A program made the translations under genes and the position numbers. 64,000 nucleotides of DNA from CANLBN01 sp050633525. GTDB lineage: Bacteria; Pseudomonadota; Gammaproteobacteria; Pseudomonadales; Cellvibrionaceae. The stretch is from assembly GCA_050633525.1 (NCBI GenBank), contig JBOEGR010000045.1:4806-68805 (forward strand). Reading direction: 5' to 3'. Positions 25,906-34,535 of this stretch are shown here, piece by piece (the first letter of the stretch is position 1; every line of letters starts with the position of its first letter). Under the pieces are notes generated by a model. That model was not told the DNA's origin and did not search any database. It saw only the letters and a list, made by a program, of their open reading frames with translations.

Positions 25906-26289
25906 ATGACCGACTTAAATGAACAATTCAAAGAATTCGCTAAACTACAAGCTGACTTCTTCAAGCCTTTACGTGAAGCTAATGGCTTAATGGCTGACTC
26001 TTTTGAAAGCTTTGCACGTCTAGGTTACGCTGTACAAGGTGACTTAGTAGACTACGCTGTAGAACAGACTCAACTAGCTGCATCTGCTGAAGATATGACT
26101 GGTTTAGTAAGCAAGCAGTATGAAAAAGCAAAAGAGCTTGGCGAAAAAATGACTAGCCGCTTCAATGAAAGCAGCGAATTAAGCAAAGATTACTTCTCTT
26201 CTTTACAGAAAGTAGAAATCGCGCCTATGTTTGAAGCTCCAGCTAAAGCAACTGCTAAAGCAGCTAAAAGCGCTAAAGCAGCCGCTTAA
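25906..26289 (+). CDS. Phasin (PHA granule surface protein)
   Basis: A 127-residue helical protein starting MTDLNEQFKEFAKLQADFFKPL. The start at 25906 has TGGAG six bases upstream; the longer frame from 25858 begins inside the operator. It is amphipathic and Ala/Lys-rich, ends in a KATAKAAKSAKAAA tail, and has no membrane helix, as expected for small phasins that coat PHA granules. Single gene directly behind the PhaR-like promoter and upstream of phaR. Confidence 0.83.
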   Translation: MTDLNEQFKEFAKLQADFFKPLREANGLMADSFESFARLGYAVQGDLVDYAVEQTQLAASAEDMTGLVSKQYEKAKELGEKMTSRFNESSELSKDYFSSLQKVEIAPMFEAPAKATAKAAKSAKAAA

Positions 26290-26400
26290 TTGATTAACTG
26301 GACGTTATCTTTTTTATAAAAGTAGCGTTCAGTTCATATATCAATAGCCTGCTAATTCAGGCAAAATGCCATTAATGATGATTTAGCAGGTTATTGATCT

Positions 26401-26886
26401 ATGTCGACCAGAGTTATCAAGAAATACGCCAATCGTCGGTTATATGACACCGAAGACAGCAAGTACGTCACCCTTAAAGACATCAAAAAAATTATCGCGC
26501 TTGGCCAAGATGTCCAAATCGTTGATGATACCAATAATGAAGATATCACTCGGGGATTATTATTACAGATTGTTTCCGAGCAAGAGCTTGGCGGCAGCCC
26601 CATTCTAAGTAAAGCCGTGTTAAAACAGCTTATTCGTTTCTATGGACACCCCATGCAGGACATGATGAGCGGCTATCTCGCCAACAGTGTTACCCAATTC
26701 ATGGGCCAACTTGAAACGATGCAAACACAAATGGAAACGCTAATGGAGGCCTCTCCATTTGCCAATTTACAAGAATACACAGCGAAGAATATGCAAGCGA
26801 TGGCTGACTTACAAAAGCAATTCTTCAATCCCATGATGAAGCCAAATAAAAAAACCAAACCCGAGGATGACAGCGATGAACTATGA
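26401..26886 (+). CDS. phaR: PHA synthesis repressor PhaR
   Basis: A 161-residue regulator. The N-terminal DNA-binding domain reads RVIKKYANRRLYDTEDSKYVTLKDIKKII, diagnostic of the PHB/PHA accumulation regulator family, followed by LLLQIVSEQE. The C-terminal region with QLETMQTQMETLMEASPF is the oligomerisation and granule-binding part. It is known to repress phasin genes and to release DNA upon binding nascent PHA. Its last 11 bases overlap the second phasin gene. Confidence 0.93.
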   Translation: MSTRVIKKYANRRLYDTEDSKYVTLKDIKKIIALGQDVQIVDDTNNEDITRGLLLQIVSEQELGGSPILSKAVLKQLIRFYGHPMQDMMSGYLANSVTQFMGQLETMQTQMETLMEASPFANLQEYTAKNMQAMADLQKQFFNPMMKPNKKTKPEDDSDEL

Positions 26887-27262
26887 CAACCCTTTTTTCA
26901 TGAACTTTAATGTAAGTGATTTTATGAGTAAATTTGCTGTTTCTGGGATGGATAACGAATACTCAAAACAGTTAGTTGAGACGCATCAAAAGAACCTCGA
27001 CTCGTTCGTAAAGGCAAATCAGCTTGTTACAGAAGGCTATAAAACAATAGCCACGAAACAAATGGAAATTTTTCAGGAGAGCCTAACCAAAATGGCTAGC
27101 TACTCACCTGAACAGTCGGCTGAGCAATCTCAAGCTACTTTTGAAGAAGGTGTTGGCCAAATGAAAGAGCTTATGGAAATTGCAACTAAAGCCCATCAAG
27201 ATGCCTTCAGCGTATTGTCAGCCAGAGCAGAAGATATGCTCAAAGAAACCAAAGCAAAATAA
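26876..27262 (+). CDS. Second phasin-family protein
   Basis: A 128-residue helical protein with the phasin pattern (SKQLVETHQKNLDSFVKANQLVTEGYKTIATKQMEIFQESL...). The start at 26876 is chosen (GAGG nine bases upstream); ATG 26867 abuts that box. It overlaps phaR by 11 bp, hence translational coupling. With the first phasin it gives the locus two granule-coat proteins under the same regulator. Confidence 0.8.
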   Translation: MNYDNPFFMNFNVSDFMSKFAVSGMDNEYSKQLVETHQKNLDSFVKANQLVTEGYKTIATKQMEIFQESLTKMASYSPEQSAEQSQATFEEGVGQMKELMEIATKAHQDAFSVLSARAEDMLKETKAK

Positions 27263-27289
27263 AATCAGTAAGAATGGGGCAAGAATAGC

Positions 27290-27544
27290 ATGAAAATTAA
27301 TATTGAAATGACTCCTGAGGAAGCCCGCAAAATGATGGGGTTCCCTGATCTAGAACCCATACAAACTGCAATGATGGATAAAATGCAAGAACAAATGGAA
27401 GAATATTTTTCCAGCATGAGTAACCCTGAGGTGATGTTTAATAAACTCATGCCAATGGGTATTCAGGCAATGGAAAACGCACAAAATTTCTATCGCGAAG
27501 TCGCTAAAGCATCTATGACACCCAACAACAAAAGCGATAATTAA
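27290..27544 (+). CDS. DUF6489-like small protein of the PHA operon
   Basis: An 84-residue protein starting MKINIEMTPEEARKMMGFPDLEPIQ, a pattern found in small proteins beside class III PHA synthase genes. It is helical, Met-rich and without a signal peptide. It lies 27 bp after the phasin gene and about 45 bp before phaE, so it is part of the operon. The function is unknown; granule association is a guess from context. Confidence 0.72.
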   Translation: MKINIEMTPEEARKMMGFPDLEPIQTAMMDKMQEQMEEYFSSMSNPEVMFNKLMPMGIQAMENAQNFYREVAKASMTPNNKSDN

Positions 27545-27588
27545 TTCAACATTAAAATAACATCTATTTTTTTGGAGCATCATTGCAT

Positions 27589-28554
27589 ATGGCACAAGAT
27601 TCCAACGCGATCTGGCAAGAACTTATGGCTAGCTGGCAAAATAGTCAACAACAAGCCGCAGAACAAATGCTCAAAGGTTTTGAGCAGTGGAATGCAACTG
27701 CCAAAGAATCAGGAATAAACGTTTCTAATCCAGTACTCGATACCTATCAATCTCTTGCTCAAGCCTTTTTTAAAAACTATTCATCCATAGATCATTCAGG
27801 TTTCTCTCAAAATTGGGAACAATATCTCAAAGGTATGCCAAGTGCAGCGGCACTTGGCGAAGAGATGAAAAAACTAATTGAGTCGGGAGAAAAATTATTT
27901 GAATCTCTTTCGGGAGACTTTCTTTCTTCCTTGAAAGACGATGAATCTAATCAATACTTACTTAAAGCACTCATGGATATGTCTAACCCGAACAGCTGGT
28001 TAAAATATTCAGGCGATAACTTCGACATTAGTGCACATAAACTCAGCGAAGGGCCCCTATTTTCTGGGATTTCTGATATTGATAATCGCTTAGCTCAAGT
28101 AAACGATAGCTGGTTAGAGTTGTTTGATGAAAGTAAAAAGTATCACTCCATCGTATTTTCAAAGTGGTCACTGGCCTATACGAAATTTCTCGACATGCTC
28201 AATGAGCTTGACAAAGACCAACGAGCGGAACTATCGCCTCGTAAATTGATTGATATGTGGGCAACTATCGCGAATGAAGAGTTGCTCACCCTGCATCGCT
28301 CAGAAGAATTCTTAAGCGCGCAACGCTCTGTAATTCGCGCCAGTATGCAATATCGCTTACACGAAAAAGAAGTGGCGGAAGTCATTTGTGAAGCATTACA
28401 TATTCCCACTCGTGATGAAGTCGACGACCTACATAAAACCGTCACAGAATTACGCAGAGAATTACGTCAAACCAAGACGGCACTTAACGATATCCATCAA
28501 AGCTTAGCCGGACAATTCACGAAAAAAGTTTCCGCGAAGGAGAAACATCGTTGA
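27589..28554 (+). CDS. phaE: Class III PHA synthase subunit PhaE
   Basis: A 321-residue helical subunit that binds and activates PhaC in class III PHA synthases. It begins MAQDSNAIWQELMASWQNSQQQAAEQ and contains the conserved FNPTSWL-like segment as SNPNSWLKY and the C-terminal IPTRDEVDDLHKTVTELRRELRQTK. ATG 27589 is used; an in-frame TTG at 27583 lies nearer to GGAG and is possible. The stop overlaps the phaC start by 4 bp. Confidence 0.92.
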   Translation: MAQDSNAIWQELMASWQNSQQQAAEQMLKGFEQWNATAKESGINVSNPVLDTYQSLAQAFFKNYSSIDHSGFSQNWEQYLKGMPSAAALGEEMKKLIESGEKLFESLSGDFLSSLKDDESNQYLLKALMDMSNPNSWLKYSGDNFDISAHKLSEGPLFSGISDIDNRLAQVNDSWLELFDESKKYHSIVFSKWSLAYTKFLDMLNELDKDQRAELSPRKLIDMWATIANEELLTLHRSEEFLSAQRSVIRASMQYRLHEKEVAEVICEALHIPTRDEVDDLHKTVTELRRELRQTKTALNDIHQSLAGQFTKKVSAKEKHR

Positions 28555-29654
28555 GCCTATTGCCACAGATTAATCCTTACAATGCACTAGAAGAAATTGC
28601 CGAACTTAATTCAAAGTTAGTGGAAGGAGCTAAAAAACTTTCTTCCATTAAAGATAGCGAAGTCCACATTGGGACAACCAGTAAAAACTGTGTCTTTCAA
28701 CAAGACAAAGTATCGCTCTATCATTATGAAAAGCGATCTGAGCAAAAGGTCCAAACACCGGTCATCGTAGTATATGGCTTGATTGGTCGCTACACCATGG
28801 CTGACCTGCAAGAGGATCGTTCTCTGATACGTAACATGCTCGACAAAGGGGTTGATATTTACGCCGTAGACTGGGGTAGCCCGACAAGAGCCGATCGCTG
28901 GTTACAACTGGAAGACTATATCAATGGCTATCTGCATGAGTGTGTCGAGTTTGTAAAGAAAGAGCACAATGTCGACAAAGTAAACATTCTCGGTATCTGT
29001 GAAGGCGGTGTGTTTTCTATTTGTTATTCAGCCCTGCACCCAAAAAATGTCAAGAATTTGATCACCAGTATTACGCCAGTCGATTTTCATGGTGACCAAC
29101 GCGATGAAAAAATCGAACATGGTTACATCAATTTGTGGACACGTAATCTAGAATCCAAAGATATTGATTTAATGGTTAACGCTTGTGGCAATATGCCTGG
29201 GGAATTAATGGGCATGGTCTTTCAATTAATGACGCCGTTAAAGTCGTTAACAAAATACAATATTGACCTATTAGATATTGCCTGCGATGAAAAGAAGCTA
29301 ATGAATTTCTTACGCATGGAAAAGTGGCTAGCTGACCGTCCGGATCATCCCGGCGAAGCTGCCAAACAATGGTTCAAAGACCTCTATCAAGATAACAAGC
29401 TCATTCAAAACCAATTTGAGCTCGATGGTAAGAAAGTAGACCTTTCTAAAATAACGATACCCGTGCTCAATATTTATGCGTTAAATGATCACATCATTCC
29501 CCCTGAATGCTCAATGGCACTAAAACAGTGCGTTAGCAGTGAGGATTATTCAGACTTACCCCTACCTGGTGGTCATGTTGGTGTCTTTGTTAGTGGTAAA
29601 TCTCAAGGAATATTAGGAAAAGGCATTGTAGATTGGCTTGAACAACGAGATTAA
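28551..29654 (+). CDS. phaC: Class III PHA synthase catalytic subunit PhaC
   Basis: A 367-residue alpha/beta-hydrolase-fold polymerase. The lipase-like box GICEGG holds the catalytic Cys (about 149), the Asp lies in LNDHIIPP (about 313) and the His in GGHVGVF (about 341). The length is typical of class III, which needs PhaE. TTG start at 28551 with AAGGAG eight bases upstream, overlapping the phaE stop. It forms polyester from 3-hydroxyacyl-CoA at the granule surface. Confidence 0.94.
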   Translation: MSLLPQINPYNALEEIAELNSKLVEGAKKLSSIKDSEVHIGTTSKNCVFQQDKVSLYHYEKRSEQKVQTPVIVVYGLIGRYTMADLQEDRSLIRNMLDKGVDIYAVDWGSPTRADRWLQLEDYINGYLHECVEFVKKEHNVDKVNILGICEGGVFSICYSALHPKNVKNLITSITPVDFHGDQRDEKIEHGYINLWTRNLESKDIDLMVNACGNMPGELMGMVFQLMTPLKSLTKYNIDLLDIACDEKKLMNFLRMEKWLADRPDHPGEAAKQWFKDLYQDNKLIQNQFELDGKKVDLSKITIPVLNIYALNDHIIPPECSMALKQCVSSEDYSDLPLPGGHVGVFVSGKSQGILGKGIVDWLEQRD

Positions 29655-29750
29655 TTTTTTTGTCCTTAAAAAACATAAGCATTTCATCTCGTTTTCAGTA
29701 ATAATTGGAGAAAATAACAAACAACCATTCCTCATAGGTAAATCACTACT

Positions 29751-31745
29751 ATGAAAAACAAATTGGTTTCAGCAGAAGACGCCATCGCACTCATTGAAGA
29801 TGGCGACACACTTTGCCTATCAGGCTTTGTCGGCACAGGCACACCCGAAGATTTAATCGCAGCTCTAGAGCAACGCTTTCTAGAAACAGGTTCACCTAGA
29901 GACCTCACTCTAGTATTTGCAGCAGCCCCTGGGGATGGTGCAACCCGTGGTGCCAATCGACTGGGCCATGAAGGTCTACTCAAAAGAGTGATTGGAGGAC
30001 ACTGGTCATTAGTGCCTCAAATTGCCAAACTCGCGACTGAAAATAAAATCGAAGCCTATAATTTTCCAATGGGAACGATTACCCAACTATTCCGAGATAT
30101 TGCAGCGCATCGTGGTGGCATTCTCACTAAAGTTGGTCTAGGCACTTTTGTTGACCCCAGAAATCAAGGTGGCAAATTAAATGATGTCACCACTGAAGAC
30201 CTTGTTCAGTTGATGACGATTGATGGTGAAGAGTGGCTCTACTACAAAACATTTCCGATCGATGTCGCCTTTTTAAGAGGAACCACATCTGATCCAGCGG
30301 GTAATACGACACTAGAAAAAGAAGCATTGACTCTAGATAACCTCGCTATTGCAATGGCAACAAAAAACTCTAATGGCTTAGTCGTTGTTCAGACAGAACG
30401 GATTGCCGAAAGATCAACCCTCAACCCTAGGCTTGTTAAAATTCCTCGCGTAATGGTGGATTGTGTTGTCGTCGCAAAACCTGAAAACCACCATCAAACC
30501 TATGGCACGGTATACAACCCCGCATTCACCAGTGAAATTCGAGCAGAAATAGATGACATGGAAGCCTTAGGCATGAATGAGCGTAAAATTATTGCGCGGC
30601 GTTGTGCTTATGAACTGCCTATGGGCGGTTTAGTTAACCTAGGTATTGGTATGCCTGAAGGTATTTCTGCCGTTGCTAACGAAGAAAAAGTATTAAACTT
30701 TATTACCTTAACAGCAGAACCCGGAGTGATTGGCGGCTTCCCTCAAAGCGGTTTGGACTTTGGTTGCTCTGTTAACATGGATGCCTTGTTAGACCAAAAT
30801 CAACAGTTTGATTTTTATGACGGCGGAGGTTTAGACCTTGCTGCACTCGGTCTAGCACAAGTCGACCAATTTGGTCACGTGAACGTCAGCAAGTTCGGAC
30901 CAAAGATTGCTGGCGCCGGTGGTTTTATTAATATTAGTCAAAATGCACGTAAATTAGTATTTGCAGGTACGTTTACGGTTGGCGGCCTTAAAATTGAAGT
31001 AGTTGACGGCGTTCTTAATATTCTCCAAGAAGGAAGGACACGTAAGTTTATCAATAATGTGGAACAAATTACCTTTAATGGTAAATTGGCCGCTATACAT
31101 GAAAAACCCGTTTATTATGTGACCGAGCGCTGTGTATTTAAGCTTCGTTTTAATGGTTTAGAATTAACAGAAGTTGCTCCGGGTATTGATATCGAAAAAG
31201 ATATACTCGCACACATGGATTTCAAGCCTATTATTAACAGGCCACGAACAATGGATAGAGCTATTTTCTTTGAAGAGCCAATGCAGCTTAGTGAGTTATT
31301 ACTGGAGCGAGAATTAACAGAACGCATTAGCTATGACCGTGAACGCAATACGGCCTTCCTTAACTTAGAAGGTTATCAAATTCGAACCAAAGACGATGTG
31401 AATCGTATTGATCATGTTGTTGAAGAGTTATTTCATAGTGTAGGCAACCGCTTTGCTATGGTAGTAAATTACGATGGTGTTTATATTGACCCACTCGTTA
31501 TGGATTACCATGCCGAAAGAATTGTACATGTTGAAGAAGAATTTTATACCAGCTGCACACGCTATTCTGGTGGTGCATTCTTGCGGATGAAATTAGGTAA
31601 GGCTCTCGAAAAACGTAAAGTAGCGCCGCACCTATTTGAATCTGACAAACAAGCCCGTAAAGCCCTGTCTAAATACTTGGAAGAATTGGCAGAGAAAGAG
31701 GCTGGAACCGATGACAACGTGGTTCCTATTACAGGGAAATCTTGA
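29751..31745 (+). CDS. Acyl-CoA:acetate/3-ketoacid CoA-transferase, extended form
   Basis: A 664-residue fused alpha-beta CoA-transferase of the YdiF type. It has LSGFVGTGTPEDLIAALEQRF near the N-terminus and an active-site region LTAEPGVIGGFPQ with Glu near 324. VNLGIGMPEGIS marks the second half. The family is about 520 residues; here an extra part of about 130 residues at the C-terminus (from about 530, ISYDRERNTAFLNLEGYQIRTKDDV) is added. It would move CoA between acetoacetate or short-chain acids and acetate, linking PHA turnover with acetyl-CoA. It lies 96 bp after phaC on the same strand. Confidence 0.85.
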   Translation: MKNKLVSAEDAIALIEDGDTLCLSGFVGTGTPEDLIAALEQRFLETGSPRDLTLVFAAAPGDGATRGANRLGHEGLLKRVIGGHWSLVPQIAKLATENKIEAYNFPMGTITQLFRDIAAHRGGILTKVGLGTFVDPRNQGGKLNDVTTEDLVQLMTIDGEEWLYYKTFPIDVAFLRGTTSDPAGNTTLEKEALTLDNLAIAMATKNSNGLVVVQTERIAERSTLNPRLVKIPRVMVDCVVVAKPENHHQTYGTVYNPAFTSEIRAEIDDMEALGMNERKIIARRCAYELPMGGLVNLGIGMPEGISAVANEEKVLNFITLTAEPGVIGGFPQSGLDFGCSVNMDALLDQNQQFDFYDGGGLDLAALGLAQVDQFGHVNVSKFGPKIAGAGGFINISQNARKLVFAGTFTVGGLKIEVVDGVLNILQEGRTRKFINNVEQITFNGKLAAIHEKPVYYVTERCVFKLRFNGLELTEVAPGIDIEKDILAHMDFKPIINRPRTMDRAIFFEEPMQLSELLLERELTERISYDRERNTAFLNLEGYQIRTKDDVNRIDHVVEELFHSVGNRFAMVVNYDGVYIDPLVMDYHAERIVHVEEEFYTSCTRYSGGAFLRMKLGKALEKRKVAPHLFESDKQARKALSKYLEELAEKEAGTDDNVVPITGKS

Positions 31746-31765
31746 CATTCCTATGCAATATTAAT

Positions 31766-31796
31766 ATTCGGAGAAAAAATAGTTTTCTCTCCGAAT
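31766..31796 (+). terminator. Hairpin after the CoA-transferase gene
   Basis: ATTCGGAGA and TCTCCGAAT pair perfectly, and A- and T-rich flanks lengthen the stem with a bulge. There is no clear T-tract after it, so attenuation or mRNA protection is as likely as full termination. Confidence 0.5.
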
Positions 31797-31882
31797 CCCT
31801 ATTACATTATTCATAAACAGTTCCAACTATAAGAATAATATAAAAGCTAGTTTCGAAGTCATTATTTTGAAGGTACTTATAT

Positions 31883-32830
31883 ATGTTTCTTGACACACTG
31901 TTAAAAGATTATAAAGTGAAAAGCGCTCAATTATTACGTGAGCGCTCATTTGTGGTAAATGACAACATGCAAAGAAGTAGAGACAACTATTACCTTGGTC
32001 TAAGCAACGAAGGCTTTCATCGTTTATATTACAGAGAGTGGGGAGACCCAGAAAACGAAAACACGATTGTTTGTGTACACGGCGTTACACGTATTTCTCA
32101 CGATTTTGATGTATTAGCTAAAAAACTCAGTAAAAAATATCGTGTCGTCTGCCCAGATATCGTCGGGCGCGGTAATAGCGACTGGTTCGGCAATAAAGAA
32201 AATTATAACTTTGTTCAATATTGTGCCGATATTAATGCCTTAATTGCTCACTTGCGAGTGGATAAGGTTCATTATTTTGGAACATCAATGGGTGGCCTAA
32301 TAGGTATGATACTCGCTGCTATGGCCCACACACCTCTAGAAAGCTTAATACTCAACGACGTTGGCCCTGATATTAAACGCACTGAACTTAGACGAATGGG
32401 CGAGTACATCGGTAAAGCGCCTATCTTCCCGACCAAAAAAGAGTTATACGCTTATTGCAACGATATTTATCAAGGGTACGGCGATTTACTAACAGAAAAC
32501 CAACTCAAAGAAATGGCCCGCTACAGTGCGTTCAAAACCGATGGGGGTTATCGAATGCATTACGACACAAAAGTGGGTGATGCATTTAGAAAAAACTATT
32601 CTTTTTTCAACTTTGACCTTTGGAAATATTGGGATGAAATAGAATGTCCTATTTTGATTCTACGAGGTAGTGAATCTACTTTTTTCCCAAGAGATGTAGC
32701 GGAGAAAATGGTTGAAAGAACCTCCGACGCAGAATTAGTAGAAATAGCTGGAGCAGGACACACGCCGCCACTAAAAACACCCGGAGAGATTAAAACAATA
32801 GAATCTTTTTATCGAAAAATTATCGTTTAA
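31883..32830 (+). CDS. Alpha/beta hydrolase of the PHA locus
   Basis: A 315-residue alpha/beta hydrolase. It has CVHGVTRISHDFD (oxyanion region), the nucleophile Ser in YFGTSMGGLIG (about 133) and His in GAGHTPPL (about 291). No signal peptide, so cytoplasmic. Placement after PHA synthesis genes suggests an intracellular esterase or PHA depolymerase-like role, but the sequence is a generic lipase/esterase and the substrate cannot be read from it. AAGGTACT lies upstream of the ATG. Confidence 0.78.
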   Translation: MFLDTLLKDYKVKSAQLLRERSFVVNDNMQRSRDNYYLGLSNEGFHRLYYREWGDPENENTIVCVHGVTRISHDFDVLAKKLSKKYRVVCPDIVGRGNSDWFGNKENYNFVQYCADINALIAHLRVDKVHYFGTSMGGLIGMILAAMAHTPLESLILNDVGPDIKRTELRRMGEYIGKAPIFPTKKELYAYCNDIYQGYGDLLTENQLKEMARYSAFKTDGGYRMHYDTKVGDAFRKNYSFFNFDLWKYWDEIECPILILRGSESTFFPRDVAEKMVERTSDAELVEIAGAGHTPPLKTPGEIKTIESFYRKIIV

Positions 32831-32858
32831 AGAATCCCAAGTTTATTCAGAGCCTCCT

Positions 32859-33923
32859 TTAATTATCACCAAAGTCTAACCGGCAACTAGGCTGGTGATA
32901 GTCGGGTTCCCACTCTGACAAATCTAATGTGTCACGCTGCCCTATGTCATCAAAATTTTGATCCATCCATGACTTTATAGTTTCTCGTCCTAATTTATGT
33001 AACTTGGTTAAAAATGGCCACGATGTATCGTATTTAGTAAATGCGCTATATGCAGACATCTCTTGTTCGGCGTGGACTAAATGTAAATGCTTTCCATATG
33101 CAGCATTTTCACTTAATTCATCCGCCTCGATTAAACGTTCGATTTGCGCAATATGTCGAATTTCACGAGATAAGCTGGAGTTAAATGCAACGGTTTCCAT
33201 ACGCTCACTTATTTCTAAGGGCGATGTCGGTATTTTATCAATGTGAAGAGGATTAACTTGAACAATGAGAATATCATTGGCGGCATGATCTCTTGCCAAG
33301 GGCTCTAAAGCGGGGTTTCCCATATAACCCCCATCCCAAAAATGTTCGCCATCAATTTCAACGGCTTTATGTACTTTAGGTAAACAGCTAGATGCTAATA
33401 GCGCATCTACCGATAGCTCTTCATTCGTAAAAATTCTTAATTTATTATTTAATACATTGGTAGCGCTCACAAATAAGCGTACGCCCTCACAATTATAATT
33501 TAACTTATCGAAATTTATATTTTCCGCTAATAAGTCCCGCAAGAAATGAATATTAAATGGATTATTCTGATACGGTGAAGTAAATGCAAAAACAGGAAAA
33601 GCCCACGATAAAAACTGGCTCCATTGTTCAGCCATAGCTGAGGTGCCTGAATAATTGTAAGGGCAATAAACACCATGATCACTCATAGCTTTCCATAAAT
33701 CATGCAGGCTCTGACGAGCGGCATCAATGTCACCACCCGTGTAATCGTTTGCTATTGCAGCCGCATTAAGTGCACCTGCACTAGTGCCGCTAATCGCTTC
33801 AATTTTTAATCGCCCATCTTCAAGAATATAGTCCAGCACCCCCCAAGTAAAAGCACCGTGAGCACCACCTCCCTGTAAAGCTAAATGAATCGGTTTTTGC
33901 TTCACATTTTTACGTTTAGCCAT
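32859..33923 (-). CDS. Patatin-like phospholipase
   Basis: A 354-residue patatin. The oxyanion loop LQGGGAHGAFTWGVL (about 14-26), the nucleophile motif GTSAGALNAAA (Ser about 48) and the Asp motif FWDGGYMGNP (about 197) form the Ser-Asp dyad. No signal peptide. Patatins are commonly found in PHA loci and on granule surfaces. The gene converges on the hydrolase gene, and a PhaR-like box lies 330 bp upstream of its start, which suggests shared control. Confidence 0.88.
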   Translation of the reverse strand: MAKRKNVKQKPIHLALQGGGAHGAFTWGVLDYILEDGRLKIEAISGTSAGALNAAAIANDYTGGDIDAARQSLHDLWKAMSDHGVYCPYNYSGTSAMAEQWSQFLSWAFPVFAFTSPYQNNPFNIHFLRDLLAENINFDKLNYNCEGVRLFVSATNVLNNKLRIFTNEELSVDALLASSCLPKVHKAVEIDGEHFWDGGYMGNPALEPLARDHAANDILIVQVNPLHIDKIPTSPLEISERMETVAFNSSLSREIRHIAQIERLIEADELSENAAYGKHLHLVHAEQEMSAYSAFTKYDTSWPFLTKLHKLGRETIKSWMDQNFDDIGQRDTLDLSEWEPDYHQPSCRLDFGDN

Positions 33924-34014
33924 TATTACTCTCTATATATTCATTGTATATTCATTAAGGTCGCGAACTGTATATACTCGCAGCATAAAAGCCCATTATA
34001 AAATCAGTTTAGCA

Positions 34015-34206
34015 CTAGTGGCTTAACACCACACGATAACGTGCCATGCACGTCAATAATGGCCAAAACAGCACTAGCGCAGAGATTATGATCACCATCG
34101 ATACATTGGCAGCAGAACAAAAACACCCAGAAGCCAGCCCAAGCCCTCTCGCGGCCTTACCTATCAAGTGCTTAACGTCACGCCCTAGATCAATCAAGAC
34201 CGGCAA
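34015..34206 (-). CDS. Possible small membrane protein upstream of the patatin gene
   Basis: A 63-residue ORF with TTG start and GGGAG about six bases upstream. It contains one hydrophobic helix (VSMVIIISALVLFWPLL). The PhaR-like box lies about 50 bases upstream of this start on the same strand, and the patatin gene follows at 33923. The case is positional only, as no family is recognised. Confidence 0.4.
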   Translation of the reverse strand: MPVLIDLGRDVKHLIGKAARGLGLASGCFCSAANVSMVIIISALVLFWPLLTCMARYRVVLSH

Positions 34207-34254
34207 GCTGACTCCCTGAAACTAAAGAAGTAACAGGCCACAAAAACAAATATA

Positions 34255-34268
34255 GCTGCATTGCAACA
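34255..34268 (-). promoter_or_regulatory. PhaR-like operator upstream of the small ORF/patatin gene
   Basis: GCTGCATTGCAACA, identical to the 14 bases immediately after the -10 of the phasin promoter (25852-25865). Read on the minus strand, it is followed at once by a -10-like TATATT, so a promoter toward 34206 and the patatin gene is plausible. It is also 268 bp upstream of the plus-strand acetolactate-synthase-like gene. Confidence 0.6.
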
Positions 34269-34535
34269 ATTACAGAGAGCAAACCAAGCACCAATAAATC
34301 GCTATACTCACTTTTTGACAACTTAAGAAAAATTTTACTTAAATCTAAAAGCAGCTATGCTTATTACTACCTTTTTTGCACTATAAAGTGATTTTATAGG
34401 CACTATCTCATAATAGAGCGTTAACAAATTGTGCTGTAAGTAGTAGAATTAAGCATTATTTTTGTGCACATCACTCGATGCCAATAATTATCTCTCGACC
34501 CCTATACAGATTACCTCAATACAAAGGAAACCCAA
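34269..34535. other. AT-rich region upstream of the acetolactate-synthase-like gene
   Basis: No ORF of note. It is AT-rich with runs such as TACCTTTTTTGCAC around 34370 and should hold the promoter for the gene at 34536. AAAGGAAA lies before the ATG. Confidence 0.5.
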
